From: Zoogloeaceae bacterium
GTDB taxonomy: Bacteria; Pseudomonadota; Gammaproteobacteria; Burkholderiales; Rhodocyclaceae
Reading direction: 5' to 3'
DNA length: 64,000 nucleotides
Assembly: GCA_024235675.1 (NCBI GenBank)
Contig: JACKLZ010000003.1
Span: 496,001-560,000 of the forward strand
Position numbers and translations under genes: made by a program. The notes beneath the pieces were generated by a model, which was not told the origin of the DNA, ran no database searches, and worked only from the letters and a program-made list of their open reading frames with translations. Below, piece by piece: positions 1-8,400 of the stretch (position 1 is the first letter of the stretch; the number at the start of each line of letters is the position of its first letter).

Positions 1-1
1 G

Positions 2-1714
2 GACTTGATGAACCAGCTCGCCGCCGTCAGCTTTCCGACGCTGGCCCTGATTCGCGGTCACTGCATGGGCGGCGGCCTGGAACTGGCGCTGGCCTGCCGT
101 TACCGCATCGCGGTGGATGAGCCCGGCACCCGGCTGGCCTTGCCCGAAGTGATGCTCGGCATCGTGCCCGGCTGGGGCGGTATGCTGCGGCTCCCCGAGC
201 TCGTCGGGCCGGGCGCGGCGCTGGACCTGATGCTCACCGGCAAGGGCCTGGACGCCAAGCGCGCCCATCGCATGGGTCTGGTCGACGCCTGCGTGGCGCC
301 GCGTGTGATGGATAACGCCGCCCGCGTGCTGGTGATGTCCGGTCAGCCGGCGCGCAAGCTACCCTTCATGCAGCGCCTGCTGAATGGCCCGCTCAAGTCA
401 GTGGTGGCCAACAAGGCGCGCAAGCAGGTCGCCACCAAGGCGCGGCCAGAGCACTACCCCGCGCCCTACGCAATCATCGACATCTGGGCCAACTTCGGCG
501 GCAACGCGCTGGACGTGCCGGCGAGCAGCGCATCGTCGATGGATGCCATCTTCCGCTCATCCACGGCCAAGAATCTGGTGCGGGTGTTTTTCCTGCAGGA
601 GCGCCTCAAGGGTTTCGGCAAGGACAGCGACTTCGCGCCCAAGCGCGTGCATGTGGTTGGCGCCGGTGTGATGGGCGGCGACATCGCCGCGTGGTGTGCG
701 CTTCGCGGCATGACGGTCACGCTGCAGGATCAGTCCGCCGAGCGCATCGCCCCGGCCGTGGCCCGCGCAGCCAAGCTCTACGACAAGAAATTCCGCAGCG
801 ACAAGCGCCAGGCCCGCTTTGCGCTCGACCGGCTGATCCCCGATCCGCAGGGCCATGGCGTGGCGCATGCCGACGTGATCATCGAGGCCATCTACGAAAA
901 TCTTGACGCCAAGCGCGCGCTGTTCGCCGACATCGAGCGCCGCGCCAAGCCCGAGGCGGTCCTGGCCACCAACACCTCCAGCCTGCGCCTCGAAGACATC
1001 GCCACCGCGCTGAGCGCGCCCGAGCGCCTGGTCGGCATCCACTTCTTCAACCCGGTGGCCATGCTGCCGCTGGTCGAAGTGGTCACCGGCGAGCAGTCCG
1101 ACCCCGAGGCCGTCAAGCGCGCCGCCACCTTCGTGCGCAAGATCGACAAGCTGCCCCTGCCGGTCAAGAGCGCGCCGGGCTTTCTGGTCAACGCCGTGCT
1201 CGGCCCCTACATGCTCGAAGCCCTGCGCTGTGTCGATGAAGGCATCGCGCCCGAAACCATCGACGCAGCACTGGTTGCCTGGGGCATGCCGATCGGCCCG
1301 GTCGAACTGGTCGACACCGTCGGCCTCGACATCGCCGTGGCCGCCGGTCAGGCGCTCACCGGCAGCGACGCAGGCGCCGTGCCGCGCACTCTGATGCAGC
1401 GGGTCGATGCCGGCAAGCTTGGCAAAAAGACCGGCGAAGGTTTCTACGTGTGGGTCGGCGGCAAGGCACAAAAAAGTACATCTGGATCAATCCCCGCTGG
1501 TTTGGCTGACCGTATCATCGAACCATTACTGCAGGCCGCTAAGCGCTGTGTACAAGCTGGCGTGGTGGCCGACGGCGATCTGGCCGACGCGGGGGTGATT
1601 TTTGGCACCGGCTTCGCGCCATTCTCGGGCGGACCGATCCAGGCCTTGCGGACGCGTGGCGAAGTGTCCGCTATCGATGAACCAGTCACGCCGTTGGTGC
1701 CAGAAGGCGCCTGA
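2..1714 (+). CDS. Enoyl-CoA hydratase / 3-hydroxyacyl-CoA dehydrogenase fusion (5' end outside window)
   Basis: Bifunctional beta-oxidation enzyme that hydrates 2-enoyl-CoA and oxidises 3-hydroxyacyl-CoA with NAD. About 570 residues are visible. The reading frame is open to the window edge and begins inside the crotonase domain, so roughly the first 80-100 residues are missing. The crotonase oxyanion region GHCMGGGLELALA is at visible residues 18-30. The NAD-binding fold starts near residue 215 (GAGVMGGDIA), and the dehydrogenase signature with its catalytic His is near residue 345 (IHFFNPVAMLPLVE). The order hydratase then dehydrogenase is that of FadB/FadJ. It is followed closely by a thioesterase gene and fadL, so it probably belongs to the fatty-acid degradation set. 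Family call is firm; chain-length preference is unknown. Confidence 0.9.
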   Translation, partial: DLMNQLAAVSFPTLALIRGHCMGGGLELALACRYRIAVDEPGTRLALPEVMLGIVPGWGGMLRLPELVGPGAALDLMLTGKGLDAKRAHRMGLVDACVAPRVMDNAARVLVMSGQPARKLPFMQRLLNGPLKSVVANKARKQVATKARPEHYPAPYAIIDIWANFGGNALDVPASSASSMDAIFRSSTAKNLVRVFFLQERLKGFGKDSDFAPKRVHVVGAGVMGGDIAAWCALRGMTVTLQDQSAERIAPAVARAAKLYDKKFRSDKRQARFALDRLIPDPQGHGVAHADVIIEAIYENLDAKRALFADIERRAKPEAVLATNTSSLRLEDIATALSAPERLVGIHFFNPVAMLPLVEVVTGEQSDPEAVKRAATFVRKIDKLPLPVKSAPGFLVNAVLGPYMLEALRCVDEGIAPETIDAALVAWGMPIGPVELVDTVGLDIAVAAGQALTGSDAGAVPRTLMQRVDAGKLGKKTGEGFYVWVGGKAQKSTSGSIPAGLADRIIEPLLQAAKRCVQAGVVADGDLADAGVIFGTGFAPFSGGPIQALRTRGEVSAIDEPVTPLVPEGA

Positions 1715-1733
1715 TGGACACGGAGTCCCGCAT

Positions 1734-2144
1734 ATGACCCACGACACCCAAATCTGCAGCCTGCCGGACGATCGGGATCTCGCCTTGCGCGTGATGCCGA
1801 TGCCGGCCGACACCAATCCGATGGGCGACGTGTTTGGCGGCTGGATCGCGGCGCAGGTCGATATCGCCGGTGCGATCCCGGCCCGGCGCCGCGCCTGCGG
1901 GCGGGTCGCGACCATCAGCATCGATTCCTTCCTGTTCAAGCAGCCGGTGTCGGTGGGTGACCTGCTCAGCTTTTACGCCACCATCGTCAAGGAAGGGCGG
2001 ACCTCCATCACCATCGCCGTCGAGGTTTATGCTGAACGGCATCCCGAGGACCCGGTGGTGGTCAAGGTCACCGAAGCCAAACTGACCTACGTGTCGGTGG
2101 ACAATCAAGGTGAAAAGCGGCCATTGCCGCCAGTAAACAAGTAA
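1734..2144 (+). CDS. YciA-like acyl-CoA thioesterase (hotdog fold)
   Basis: Small acyl-CoA thioesterase of 136 residues that hydrolyses acyl-CoA to free acid and CoA, as in the YciA/BACH family. The N-terminal half carries the family motif NPMGDVFGGW with the catalytic-type Asp near residue 31, followed by a hotdog strand pattern ending in AKLTYVSVD. The ATG at 1734 was chosen because a GGAG ribosome binding site lies about 8 bases upstream and the length then fits the family; the frame is open further upstream into the preceding gene. It lies 19 bases after the hydratase/dehydrogenase gene and is probably cotranscribed. It likely relieves CoA trapping during beta-oxidation (inference). Confidence 0.88.
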   Translation: MTHDTQICSLPDDRDLALRVMPMPADTNPMGDVFGGWIAAQVDIAGAIPARRRACGRVATISIDSFLFKQPVSVGDLLSFYATIVKEGRTSITIAVEVYAERHPEDPVVVKVTEAKLTYVSVDNQGEKRPLPPVNK

Positions 2145-2250
2145 TTCGAAAGGGCGTCACGGGGTGTGGCGACCTGCATTGGTGTTCGGCCTGTAGAGGC
2201 CGGGAAAAGACCCGCAAGGGCATTATTTGGCGCAGTGAGGAGACGATAAA

Positions 2251-3564
2251 ATGAAAATGAAACACATCGCACGCTTGGTACCGCTGGCTCTGCTGGCACT
2301 CGGTAGCGGCCATGCGGCCGCGGCGGGCTTCCAGTTGCTGGAGCAAAATGCCAGCGGGCAGGGTAATGCGTATGCGGGTTCGGCCGCGGTAGCGGAGAAC
2401 GCCAGCACGATCTTCTTCAACCCGGCGGGTATGACGCAGTTGAAAGAGCGGGAAGTGTCGGTGGGCTTGAATTTGGTCAAGCCGTCGTTCAAGTTCAAGG
2501 ATGAGGGGAGCCGTTTCCTGACGACGCCGGTCTCCATTCCGGCTTCTGGATCGGGTGCCGGGGACGCCGGTGATATCGGCGCAATTCCCAACGCCTATAT
2601 GTCATGGGCGCTGACGGATCGGATCTGGGCTGGCGTGGGGATCGGCGCGCCGTTCGGTTTGGTCACCGAGTATGATGAGAACTGGGTTGGCCGCGCACAA
2701 GCGATCCTGTTCGACATCAAGACCATCAACATCAACCCGTCGCTGGCTTTCAAGGTCAACGACATGGTGTCGATCGGCGTGGGGGTGAACTGGCAGCGCA
2801 TGGAGGCAGAATACGAGCGATTTGCTACTGTGCTGCCTAACGGCGTCGCGCCGATCGCAGGGTTGTCCTCGACCAAAGCGATCCTGGAGGCCGATTCCGA
2901 CGCATGGGGCTGGAACATCGGTGCGTTGTTCACGCTCTCCCCGGCCACCAAGGTTGGCGTGTCCTACCGTTCGAAGATCAAGCATGAGCTGGAGGGGACG
3001 CTGAAGGTGAAGGGGCCGGCTGCCGGATTGGCGGCATCCGTCACCACGTCGGACGCCTCGGCCGATGTTGAATTGCCGGATACCTTCATCCTTAGCGTGT
3101 CGCAGAAACTGAACGAGCAGTGGGAGATGCTCGGCGATGTGTCGTGGACCGGTTGGAGCAGCATCCAGGAGGTCAACATCGTCCGCACTTCGGGGGGGGC
3201 GTCCGGTACCACGGCGCAAACACTCGAAACCAAGTTCCGCGATACCTGGCGCGTTGCGCTGGGCGCCAACTACAAGCTGAACGATGTCTGGAAACTGAAG
3301 TTCGGCGTGGCCTATGACCAGACGCCGGTGCGTAGCCAGAGCGAACGTCTGGTGTCGCTGCCGGATGCCAACCGCACCTGGTTCTCCTTTGGTACCCAGT
3401 GGAAGGCCACCAAGGCCTCGACGCTTGATGTTGGCGTGTCCTACCTCTTCGTTCCGGAAACCAAGATCAACAATGACCAACAGGCGGCTGGTCGTGGCCT
3501 CGTGCGCGGCACGTACGATTCCAGCGTCTGGATCCTCGGCGCCCAGTACTCGATGGCGTTCTGA
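2251..3564 (+). CDS. fadL: FadL-family outer membrane long-chain fatty acid / hydrocarbon transporter
   Basis: Outer membrane beta-barrel of 437 residues of the FadL/OmpP1/TodX family, which passes hydrophobic substrates (fatty acids, aromatics) laterally through the outer membrane. A cleavable signal peptide is visible (charged MKMK start, hydrophobic core, Ala-rich cleavage region near residue 25). The mature protein begins with the family hallmark GFQLLEQNASGQGNAYAG and then NPAGM near residue 64. It ends in Phe, the usual last residue of an outer membrane barrel. A 106-base gap separates it from the thioesterase gene and a strong terminator follows, so it may be its own transcription unit. 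The neighbours point to fatty acids as substrate. Confidence 0.93.
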   Translation: MKMKHIARLVPLALLALGSGHAAAAGFQLLEQNASGQGNAYAGSAAVAENASTIFFNPAGMTQLKEREVSVGLNLVKPSFKFKDEGSRFLTTPVSIPASGSGAGDAGDIGAIPNAYMSWALTDRIWAGVGIGAPFGLVTEYDENWVGRAQAILFDIKTININPSLAFKVNDMVSIGVGVNWQRMEAEYERFATVLPNGVAPIAGLSSTKAILEADSDAWGWNIGALFTLSPATKVGVSYRSKIKHELEGTLKVKGPAAGLAASVTTSDASADVELPDTFILSVSQKLNEQWEMLGDVSWTGWSSIQEVNIVRTSGGASGTTAQTLETKFRDTWRVALGANYKLNDVWKLKFGVAYDQTPVRSQSERLVSLPDANRTWFSFGTQWKATKASTLDVGVSYLFVPETKINNDQQAAGRGLVRGTYDSSVWILGAQYSMAF

Positions 3565-3579
3565 TCCTCACCGGATCGA

Positions 3580-3609
3580 CGGCGCGGCGAAAGCCGCGCC
3601 GTTTTTCTT
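3580..3609 (+). terminator. Rho-independent terminator after fadL
   Basis: A perfect 9-bp GC-rich stem (CGGCGCGGC / GCCGCGCCG) closes a GAAA tetraloop and is followed at once by a T-rich run. It lies 16 bases after the fadL stop codon. Confidence 0.9.
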
Positions 3610-3625
3610 TTCCGGTAATTCATCG

Positions 3626-4327
3626 ATGACCCGAACCGACACAGCCGACGCCAAAACCCGTCTTCTCGACGCCGCCGAACATCTGTTTACCGAACACGGC
3701 TTTGCCGCCACTTCGGTGCGCCGGATCGCCACCGCGGCCGGGGTGCCGTTGGCGATGGTGAGCTATCACTTCGGGTCCAAGAAGGGCTTGATGGAAGCGG
3801 TGTATGCGCGGGCGCTGGGTCAGCGAGCTACCAGTCGCGTGGGTTATCTCGACCGTCTGGAAAAGCAGGCAGGCGGTGCGCCGATTTCTGTCGACATTCT
3901 GGTCGAGGCCTTCATTTCCTCTGCGCTGCGTCTGACCCACAAGGGCACGATCTCCGGCGCCGTGTTCAAGCAGATGATTGGTAGGGCCTTTTACGAACCC
4001 GAGGCCGGGGTGGAGGACTTTTTTCCCACCGAGTACGCCGAGGCGGTCGAGCGCTACAAGTGTGCCTTCATGCGCGCGCTGCCGGCGCTGCCGGTGCTGT
4101 CGGAGGCCGATGTGGTCTGGCGGATGTATTTCTTTGTCGGCATGGTGGCCTACGCCATGGCGGGCAAGGACGTGATGCGCATGACGGAAATCTACGCGCT
4201 GGAAGTGGCGGGTCGTCCCGAGGCAATGTTGCGGCGTCTGATGCCTTTTATCGTTGCGGGCTTCAATGCGCCCAGCGCCGATCTGGCGCCGACGGCGGGC
4301 GTATTGGCGGCGGCGCTGAGTGCATGA
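3626..4327 (+). CDS. TetR/AcrR-family transcriptional regulator, probable regulator of the adjacent fatty-acid genes
   Basis: DNA-binding repressor of 233 residues. The N-terminal TetR helix-turn-helix spans about residues 8-55 (TRLLDAAEHLFTEHGF, then TSVRRIATAAGVPLAMVSYHFGSK). The C-terminal ligand domain resembles the CerR-like type found in many TetR proteins. The ATG at 3626 follows the fadL terminator and starts just before the DNA-binding domain; upstream in-frame starts would run through fadL. The gene sits between fadL and a large hydratase/dehydrogenase gene, with a palindrome in the promoter of the latter. Acyl-CoA-responsive TetR proteins (PsrA, FadP, LiuR) control such genes in proteobacteria, so an acyl-CoA effector is plausible but inferred. 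Confidence 0.88.
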   Translation: MTRTDTADAKTRLLDAAEHLFTEHGFAATSVRRIATAAGVPLAMVSYHFGSKKGLMEAVYARALGQRATSRVGYLDRLEKQAGGAPISVDILVEAFISSALRLTHKGTISGAVFKQMIGRAFYEPEAGVEDFFPTEYAEAVERYKCAFMRALPALPVLSEADVVWRMYFFVGMVAYAMAGKDVMRMTEIYALEVAGRPEAMLRRLMPFIVAGFNAPSADLAPTAGVLAAALSA

Positions 4328-4340
4328 TGTTCGGGTGGAC

Positions 4341-4368
4341 TTGCCAAACCATTTTTTTACGCTAGAAT
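4341..4368 (+). promoter_or_regulatory. Candidate sigma-70 promoter of the hydratase/dehydrogenase-thiolase unit
   Basis: TTGCCA (4341-4346) and TAGAAT (4363-4368) are separated by 16 bases. Both match the -35 and -10 consensus reasonably, and the -10 element abuts the palindromic operator at 4369. The leader to the GTG start is about 220 bases long. Confidence 0.55.
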
Positions 4369-4384
4369 TCAAACGAACGTTCGA
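4369..4384. promoter_or_regulatory. Candidate TetR-type operator 1
   Basis: TCAAACGAACGTTCGA, a near-palindrome centred on AACG-AA-CGTT, lies directly after the -10 box so a bound repressor would block transcription start. The same pattern recurs at 12445-12460 (TCAAACGGCCGTTTGA), and weaker at 8340-8355. The probable binder is the TetR protein encoded just upstream (inference). Confidence 0.6.
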
Positions 4385-4593
4385 TCTATTTTTTGAGTCG
4401 GAACGGAACTGCTTGAGCGTGTGTCATTCAGGCAGGTGGAAAAGACTGCCGAAGCGGGCCATATTGACCGCTGGGTAGAACAAAAAGCGCGAGTTGGCGT
4501 TGGGCTTCGGCAGCGTCCGAGGGCATCGCGGCAACATCGCCCTGCAGCCGGCATGGCCGGCTAACGCATTTACGGAAGTGACAGGAGGAGCAT

Positions 4594-6975
4594 GTGAGCA
4601 AACTGATCATTCGCAAGGTGGCGGTGCTGGGCGCCGGTGTGATGGGGGCGCAGATCGCCGCCCACTGCGCCAACGCCGATGTGCCCGTCGTGCTGTTCGA
4701 TCTGCCGGCCAAGGACGGCAAGCCGAACGGCATCGTGGACAAGGCTATCGCCAGCCTCAAGAAGCTCGACCCCAAGCCGCTGGGCAGCAAGGACCGCGCG
4801 CAATACATCGAGGCCGCCAACTACGGCTCGGATCTTGAAAAGCTGCGCGAGTGCGACCTGATCATCGAGGCCATCGCCGAGAAGATGGAGTGGAAGCTCG
4901 ACCTCTACGCCAAGGTCGCTCCCTTCATCCGCACCGATGCCATCTTTGCCTCCAACACCTCCGGCCTGCCGATCAACGCGCTGTCCGAAGGCATGACGGT
5001 GGCGCTTCGCCCGCGTTTCTGCGGCATCCACTTCTTCAATCCGCCGCGCTACATGCCGCTGGTCGAGTTGATCCCGACCAAGACGACCGACGGGCAGATG
5101 CTCGACGATCTCGAAACCTGGCTGACCACCCGCCTGGGCAAGAGCATCGTTCGCGCCAAAGACACGCCCAACTTTGTCGCCAACCGCGTCGGCGTGTTCT
5201 CGATCCTGGCGGTGATGCATCACACCCAGCAGCTCGGCCTCGGGTTTGACGAAGTCGATGCGCTGACCGGCCCGAGCATCGGCCGTCCCAAGAGCGCCAC
5301 CTATCGCACCGCCGACGTCGTCGGCCTGGACACCCTGGCGCATGTGATCGGCACCATGGACGCCACCTTGCCGAAGGACCCGTGGCATGGTCTGTTCCAG
5401 GCGCCGGTGTGGCTGAAGGCGCTGATCGAAAAGGGCGCGCTGGGCCAGAAGACCCGCGCCGGCATCTTCCGCAAGGAAGGCAAGAAAATCATGGTGCTGG
5501 ACGTGGCGCAGCAGGATTACCGCCCCAGCGCCGGCGAGGTGGCGCCCGAAGTGGCGGCCATTCTCAAGAACCGCAACCCGGCCGAGAAGTTCGCCCAGCT
5601 GCGCGCAAGCGCCCACCCGCAGGCACAGTTCCTGTGGGCGATCTTCCGCGACGTGTTCCATTACTGCGCCTATCACCTTGGCGACATCGCCGACAACGCC
5701 CGCGATCTGGACTTCGCCATGCGCTGGGGCTTCGGCTGGAGCATGGGCCCGTTCGAAACCTGGCAGGCCGCCGGTTGGGCCGACATCGCGCAAGCGATCC
5801 AGGCCGACATCGACGCCGGCAAGACCATGGTCAACGCACCGCTGCCCGGCTGGGTGTTTGCCCGCAAGGGCGTGCATGAAGCGGCCGGCTCCTACTCGGC
5901 GGCCGACGACGCACTGAAGGCCCGCTCGGCCCTGACGGTCTATGGCCGCCAGCTCTATCCCGAGCAAGTGCTGGGCGAAGCGCCGAAAGACCGCGGCGAG
6001 ACGATCTGGGAAAACGAAGGCGTACGCCTATGGACGCGCCCCGACCAGGACGCGCGCATCGGCATTCTGTCCATCACTTCCAAGATGCACGCCATTGGCA
6101 GCGAAGTGCTGGACGGCGTGATCGAAGCCGTGGCCCGTGCCGAGCGCGACCTCGACGGCCTGGTGGTGTGGCATGACGCACCGTTTGCCGTGGGTGCCAA
6201 TCTGATGCAAGTGGCCGAAACCCTCAAGGCCGGTCAGTTTGATCTGCTCGAGCGCACGGTGGACAAGTTCCAGCGCGCCTCGATGACGCTCAAGCACGCG
6301 CAGGTGCCGGTCGTGGCTGCCGTGCAGGGCATGGCGCTGGGTGGCGGTTGCGAGTTCGTGATGCACGCCTCGCACCGCGTGATGGCACTCGAGAGCTATG
6401 TCGGGCTGGTTGAAGCTGGCGTGGGCCTGATCCCGGCCGGTGGCGGCTGCAAGGAGTTTGCCCTGCAGGCGCACCAGCTGGCACAGCGTGCCGCCGGTGG
6501 CGATGTGTATCTCTACATCCAGAACAGCTTCCAGACCATCGCCATGGCCACCGTTGCCAAGAGCGCGCTCGAAGCCGTGCAGCTGGGTTTCGCCAAGGCC
6601 TCGGACGACATTCTGTTCAACCCGCACGAGTTGCTCTACGCGGCGATCCGCCGTGCGCGTGCCATGGCCGAAGCCGGCTATCGGCCACCGATGATGAGCC
6701 GCGCGGTCACCGTCGCCGGTCGCAACGGCATCGCCACTTGCGAAATGATGCTGATCAACATGGCCGAAGGCGGCTTCATTTCCGCGCATGACTACACCGT
6801 GGCCAAAGCCGCCGCGACCGCGCTGTGCGGTGGCGAAGTGGAAACCAACGCACGTGTGAGCGAGCAGTGGATTCTCGACGTGGAGCGCGCGCAATTCATG
6901 GCGCTGCTCAAGAACGAAAAAACACAGCAGCGCATCGTCCATATGCTGGAAACCGGCAAGCCGCTCAGGAACTGA
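4594..6975 (+). CDS. 3-hydroxyacyl-CoA dehydrogenase / enoyl-CoA hydratase fusion (dehydrogenase first)
   Basis: Bifunctional beta-oxidation protein of 793 residues with the domain order reversed relative to FadB. The NAD-binding Rossmann motif GAGVMG is at residues 13-18, the dehydrogenase signature GIHFFNPPRYMPLVE near residues 143-157, and a crotonase domain with GMALGGGCEFVMHA near residue 578. The start is a GTG at 4594 preceded by AGGAGG; an overlapping ATG two bases earlier runs straight into a stop. This layout is typical of the FadN-like large dehydrogenases that work with a separate thiolase, and a thiolase gene follows 101 bases downstream. A promoter and TetR-type operator precede it. 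Confidence 0.92.
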   Translation: MSKLIIRKVAVLGAGVMGAQIAAHCANADVPVVLFDLPAKDGKPNGIVDKAIASLKKLDPKPLGSKDRAQYIEAANYGSDLEKLRECDLIIEAIAEKMEWKLDLYAKVAPFIRTDAIFASNTSGLPINALSEGMTVALRPRFCGIHFFNPPRYMPLVELIPTKTTDGQMLDDLETWLTTRLGKSIVRAKDTPNFVANRVGVFSILAVMHHTQQLGLGFDEVDALTGPSIGRPKSATYRTADVVGLDTLAHVIGTMDATLPKDPWHGLFQAPVWLKALIEKGALGQKTRAGIFRKEGKKIMVLDVAQQDYRPSAGEVAPEVAAILKNRNPAEKFAQLRASAHPQAQFLWAIFRDVFHYCAYHLGDIADNARDLDFAMRWGFGWSMGPFETWQAAGWADIAQAIQADIDAGKTMVNAPLPGWVFARKGVHEAAGSYSAADDALKARSALTVYGRQLYPEQVLGEAPKDRGETIWENEGVRLWTRPDQDARIGILSITSKMHAIGSEVLDGVIEAVARAERDLDGLVVWHDAPFAVGANLMQVAETLKAGQFDLLERTVDKFQRASMTLKHAQVPVVAAVQGMALGGGCEFVMHASHRVMALESYVGLVEAGVGLIPAGGGCKEFALQAHQLAQRAAGGDVYLYIQNSFQTIAMATVAKSALEAVQLGFAKASDDILFNPHELLYAAIRRARAMAEAGYRPPMMSRAVTVAGRNGIATCEMMLINMAEGGFISAHDYTVAKAAATALCGGEVETNARVSEQWILDVERAQFMALLKNEKTQQRIVHMLETGKPLRN

Positions 6976-6982
6976 CAGGAGG

Positions 6983-7049
6983 CGTAGGGCGGGTTTCAAC
7001 CCGCCGCTCTTTCCGTGATGGAAACAGGCCGGTTGAAGCCGGCCCTACG
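6983..7049. repeat. Palindromic intergenic repeat with GTAGGGC/GCCCTAC ends
   Basis: CGTAGGGC and GCCCTACG are inverted at the two ends (6983-6990 and 7042-7049). Between them lie two smaller hairpins (GCGGGTTTCAACCCGC and GGCCGGTTGAAGCCGGCC). It fills the gap between two genes of one probable operon and resembles the GTAGGGTGGG repeats seen later in the window. Confidence 0.7.
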
Positions 7050-7076
7050 ACCCCTCGATTCGAATTGGAGACACAG

Positions 7077-8273
7077 ATGAAACAGATTCAGGAAGCCTAC
7101 ATCGTCGCCGCCACCCGCACGCCGGTGTCCAAGCGCAACGGCATGTTCCGCAGCGTGCGCCCCGACGATATGCTCGCCCACGTGCTGCGCTCGGTGGTTG
7201 GTCAAGTGCCGGGGCTGGACGCCTCGGAGATCGGTGACGTGATCGTCGGCTGCGCCATGCCCGAAGCCGAGCAGGGCATGAACGTCGCCCGCATCGGCCT
7301 GCTGCTGGCCGGCCTGCCCGACACCGTGCCCGGTGTGACCACCAACCGCTTCTGCGCCTCGGGCATCCAGGCGGTGGCCGATGCCGCCAACCAGATCCGC
7401 CTCGGCCAGGCCGATGTGATGATCGCGGCCGGCACCGAGTCGATGAGCGTGATGCCGCAGATCATGGGCAACAAGGTGAGCCTCAACCCGGCCATCTTCG
7501 CCAAGCAGGAAAACTTCGGCATCGCCTTCGGCATGGGCCTGACCGCCGAGAAGGTTGCCGAGCAATGGAAGATCAGCCGTGAGGATCAGGACGCCTTCGC
7601 GCTGCAGTCCAACCAGCGCGCCTGCGCCGCCATTGCCGCCGGCCACTTCAAGGACGAGATCACCCCCTACACGGTGCGCACGCATGTGCCGGGCGAGGGC
7701 GGCACGGTCCGCGTGATTGAGTCGCTGTGCGAGAACGATGAAGGTCCGCGCGCCGATGCGGCCATCGAAAAGCTCGGAAAGCTGCGCCCGGTGTTTGCCG
7801 CGCGCGGCTCGGTCACGGCCGGCAACAGTTCGCAGATGTCCGATGGCGCCGGCGCGGTGCTGCTGATGAGCGAGGCCGCGGTCAAGCGCTATGGCGTGAC
7901 GCCGATCGCCCGTTTCGTGAGCTTCTCGGTCGCCGGTGTGCCGCCGCACATCATGGGCATCGGCCCGATCGAGGCGATTCCGCGTGCGCTCAAGGCGGGC
8001 GGGCTGACCCAGTCGCAGCTGGACTGGATCGAACTGAACGAAGCCTTCGCCGCGCAATCGCTGGCGGTGATGCGTCAGCTGGAACTCGACCCGGCCAAGG
8101 TGAACCCGCTGGGCGGCGCCATTGCCCTCGGCCACCCGCTGGGCGCGACCGGCGCGATCCGCACCGCCACCATCATGAGTGCCATGCAGCGTGACCCGTC
8201 CGTCAAGTACGGCATGGTCACCATGTGCATCGGCACCGGCATGGGCGCGGCAGGGATCTTCGAGCGCGTTTAA
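7077..8273 (+). CDS. Acetyl-CoA C-acyltransferase (thiolase)
   Basis: Thiolase of 398 residues that cleaves 3-ketoacyl-CoA to acetyl-CoA and a shortened acyl-CoA, the last step of beta-oxidation. The acyl-accepting Cys is residue 93 (NRFCASGIQ), the catalytic His is residue 353 (ALGHPLGATG) and the second Cys is residue 384 (CIGTGMGAAG), all at family-standard spacing. The ATG at 7077 follows TTGGAG. It comes after the dehydrogenase/hydratase and the pair should act together as a trifunctional complex (known for the family; complex formation here is inference). A strong hairpin follows the stop. Confidence 0.93.
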   Translation: MKQIQEAYIVAATRTPVSKRNGMFRSVRPDDMLAHVLRSVVGQVPGLDASEIGDVIVGCAMPEAEQGMNVARIGLLLAGLPDTVPGVTTNRFCASGIQAVADAANQIRLGQADVMIAAGTESMSVMPQIMGNKVSLNPAIFAKQENFGIAFGMGLTAEKVAEQWKISREDQDAFALQSNQRACAAIAAGHFKDEITPYTVRTHVPGEGGTVRVIESLCENDEGPRADAAIEKLGKLRPVFAARGSVTAGNSSQMSDGAGAVLLMSEAAVKRYGVTPIARFVSFSVAGVPPHIMGIGPIEAIPRALKAGGLTQSQLDWIELNEAFAAQSLAVMRQLELDPAKVNPLGGAIALGHPLGATGAIRTATIMSAMQRDPSVKYGMVTMCIGTGMGAAGIFERV

Positions 8274-8282
8274 GGCCCTCAA

Positions 8283-8329
8283 TGGCGCCGACGCCTGTGC
8301 GTCGGCGCCAGCCATCCCGCCATTTTTTT
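8283..8329 (+). terminator. Probable terminator after the thiolase gene
   Basis: A perfect 12-bp stem (8283-8294 with 8299-8310) closes a 4-base loop. A run of seven T residues follows at 8323-8329, 12 bases past the stem, which is further than usual. Confidence 0.6.
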
Positions 8330-8339
8330 CGTCTGAAAA

Positions 8340-8355
8340 ACGTACGATCGTTCTG
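8340..8355. promoter_or_regulatory. Candidate TetR-type operator 2 (weaker)
   Basis: ACGTACGATCGTTCTG contains the ACG-AT-CGT core of the pattern at 4369 and 12445 but has imperfect outer arms. It lies 46-61 bases before the acyl-CoA dehydrogenase start, after the preceding terminator, where an operator would be expected. Confidence 0.4.
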
Positions 8356-8400
8356 TTTGTGCGCGGCGCATCAAGACGCCACGCCATTGAGGAGACAAGC

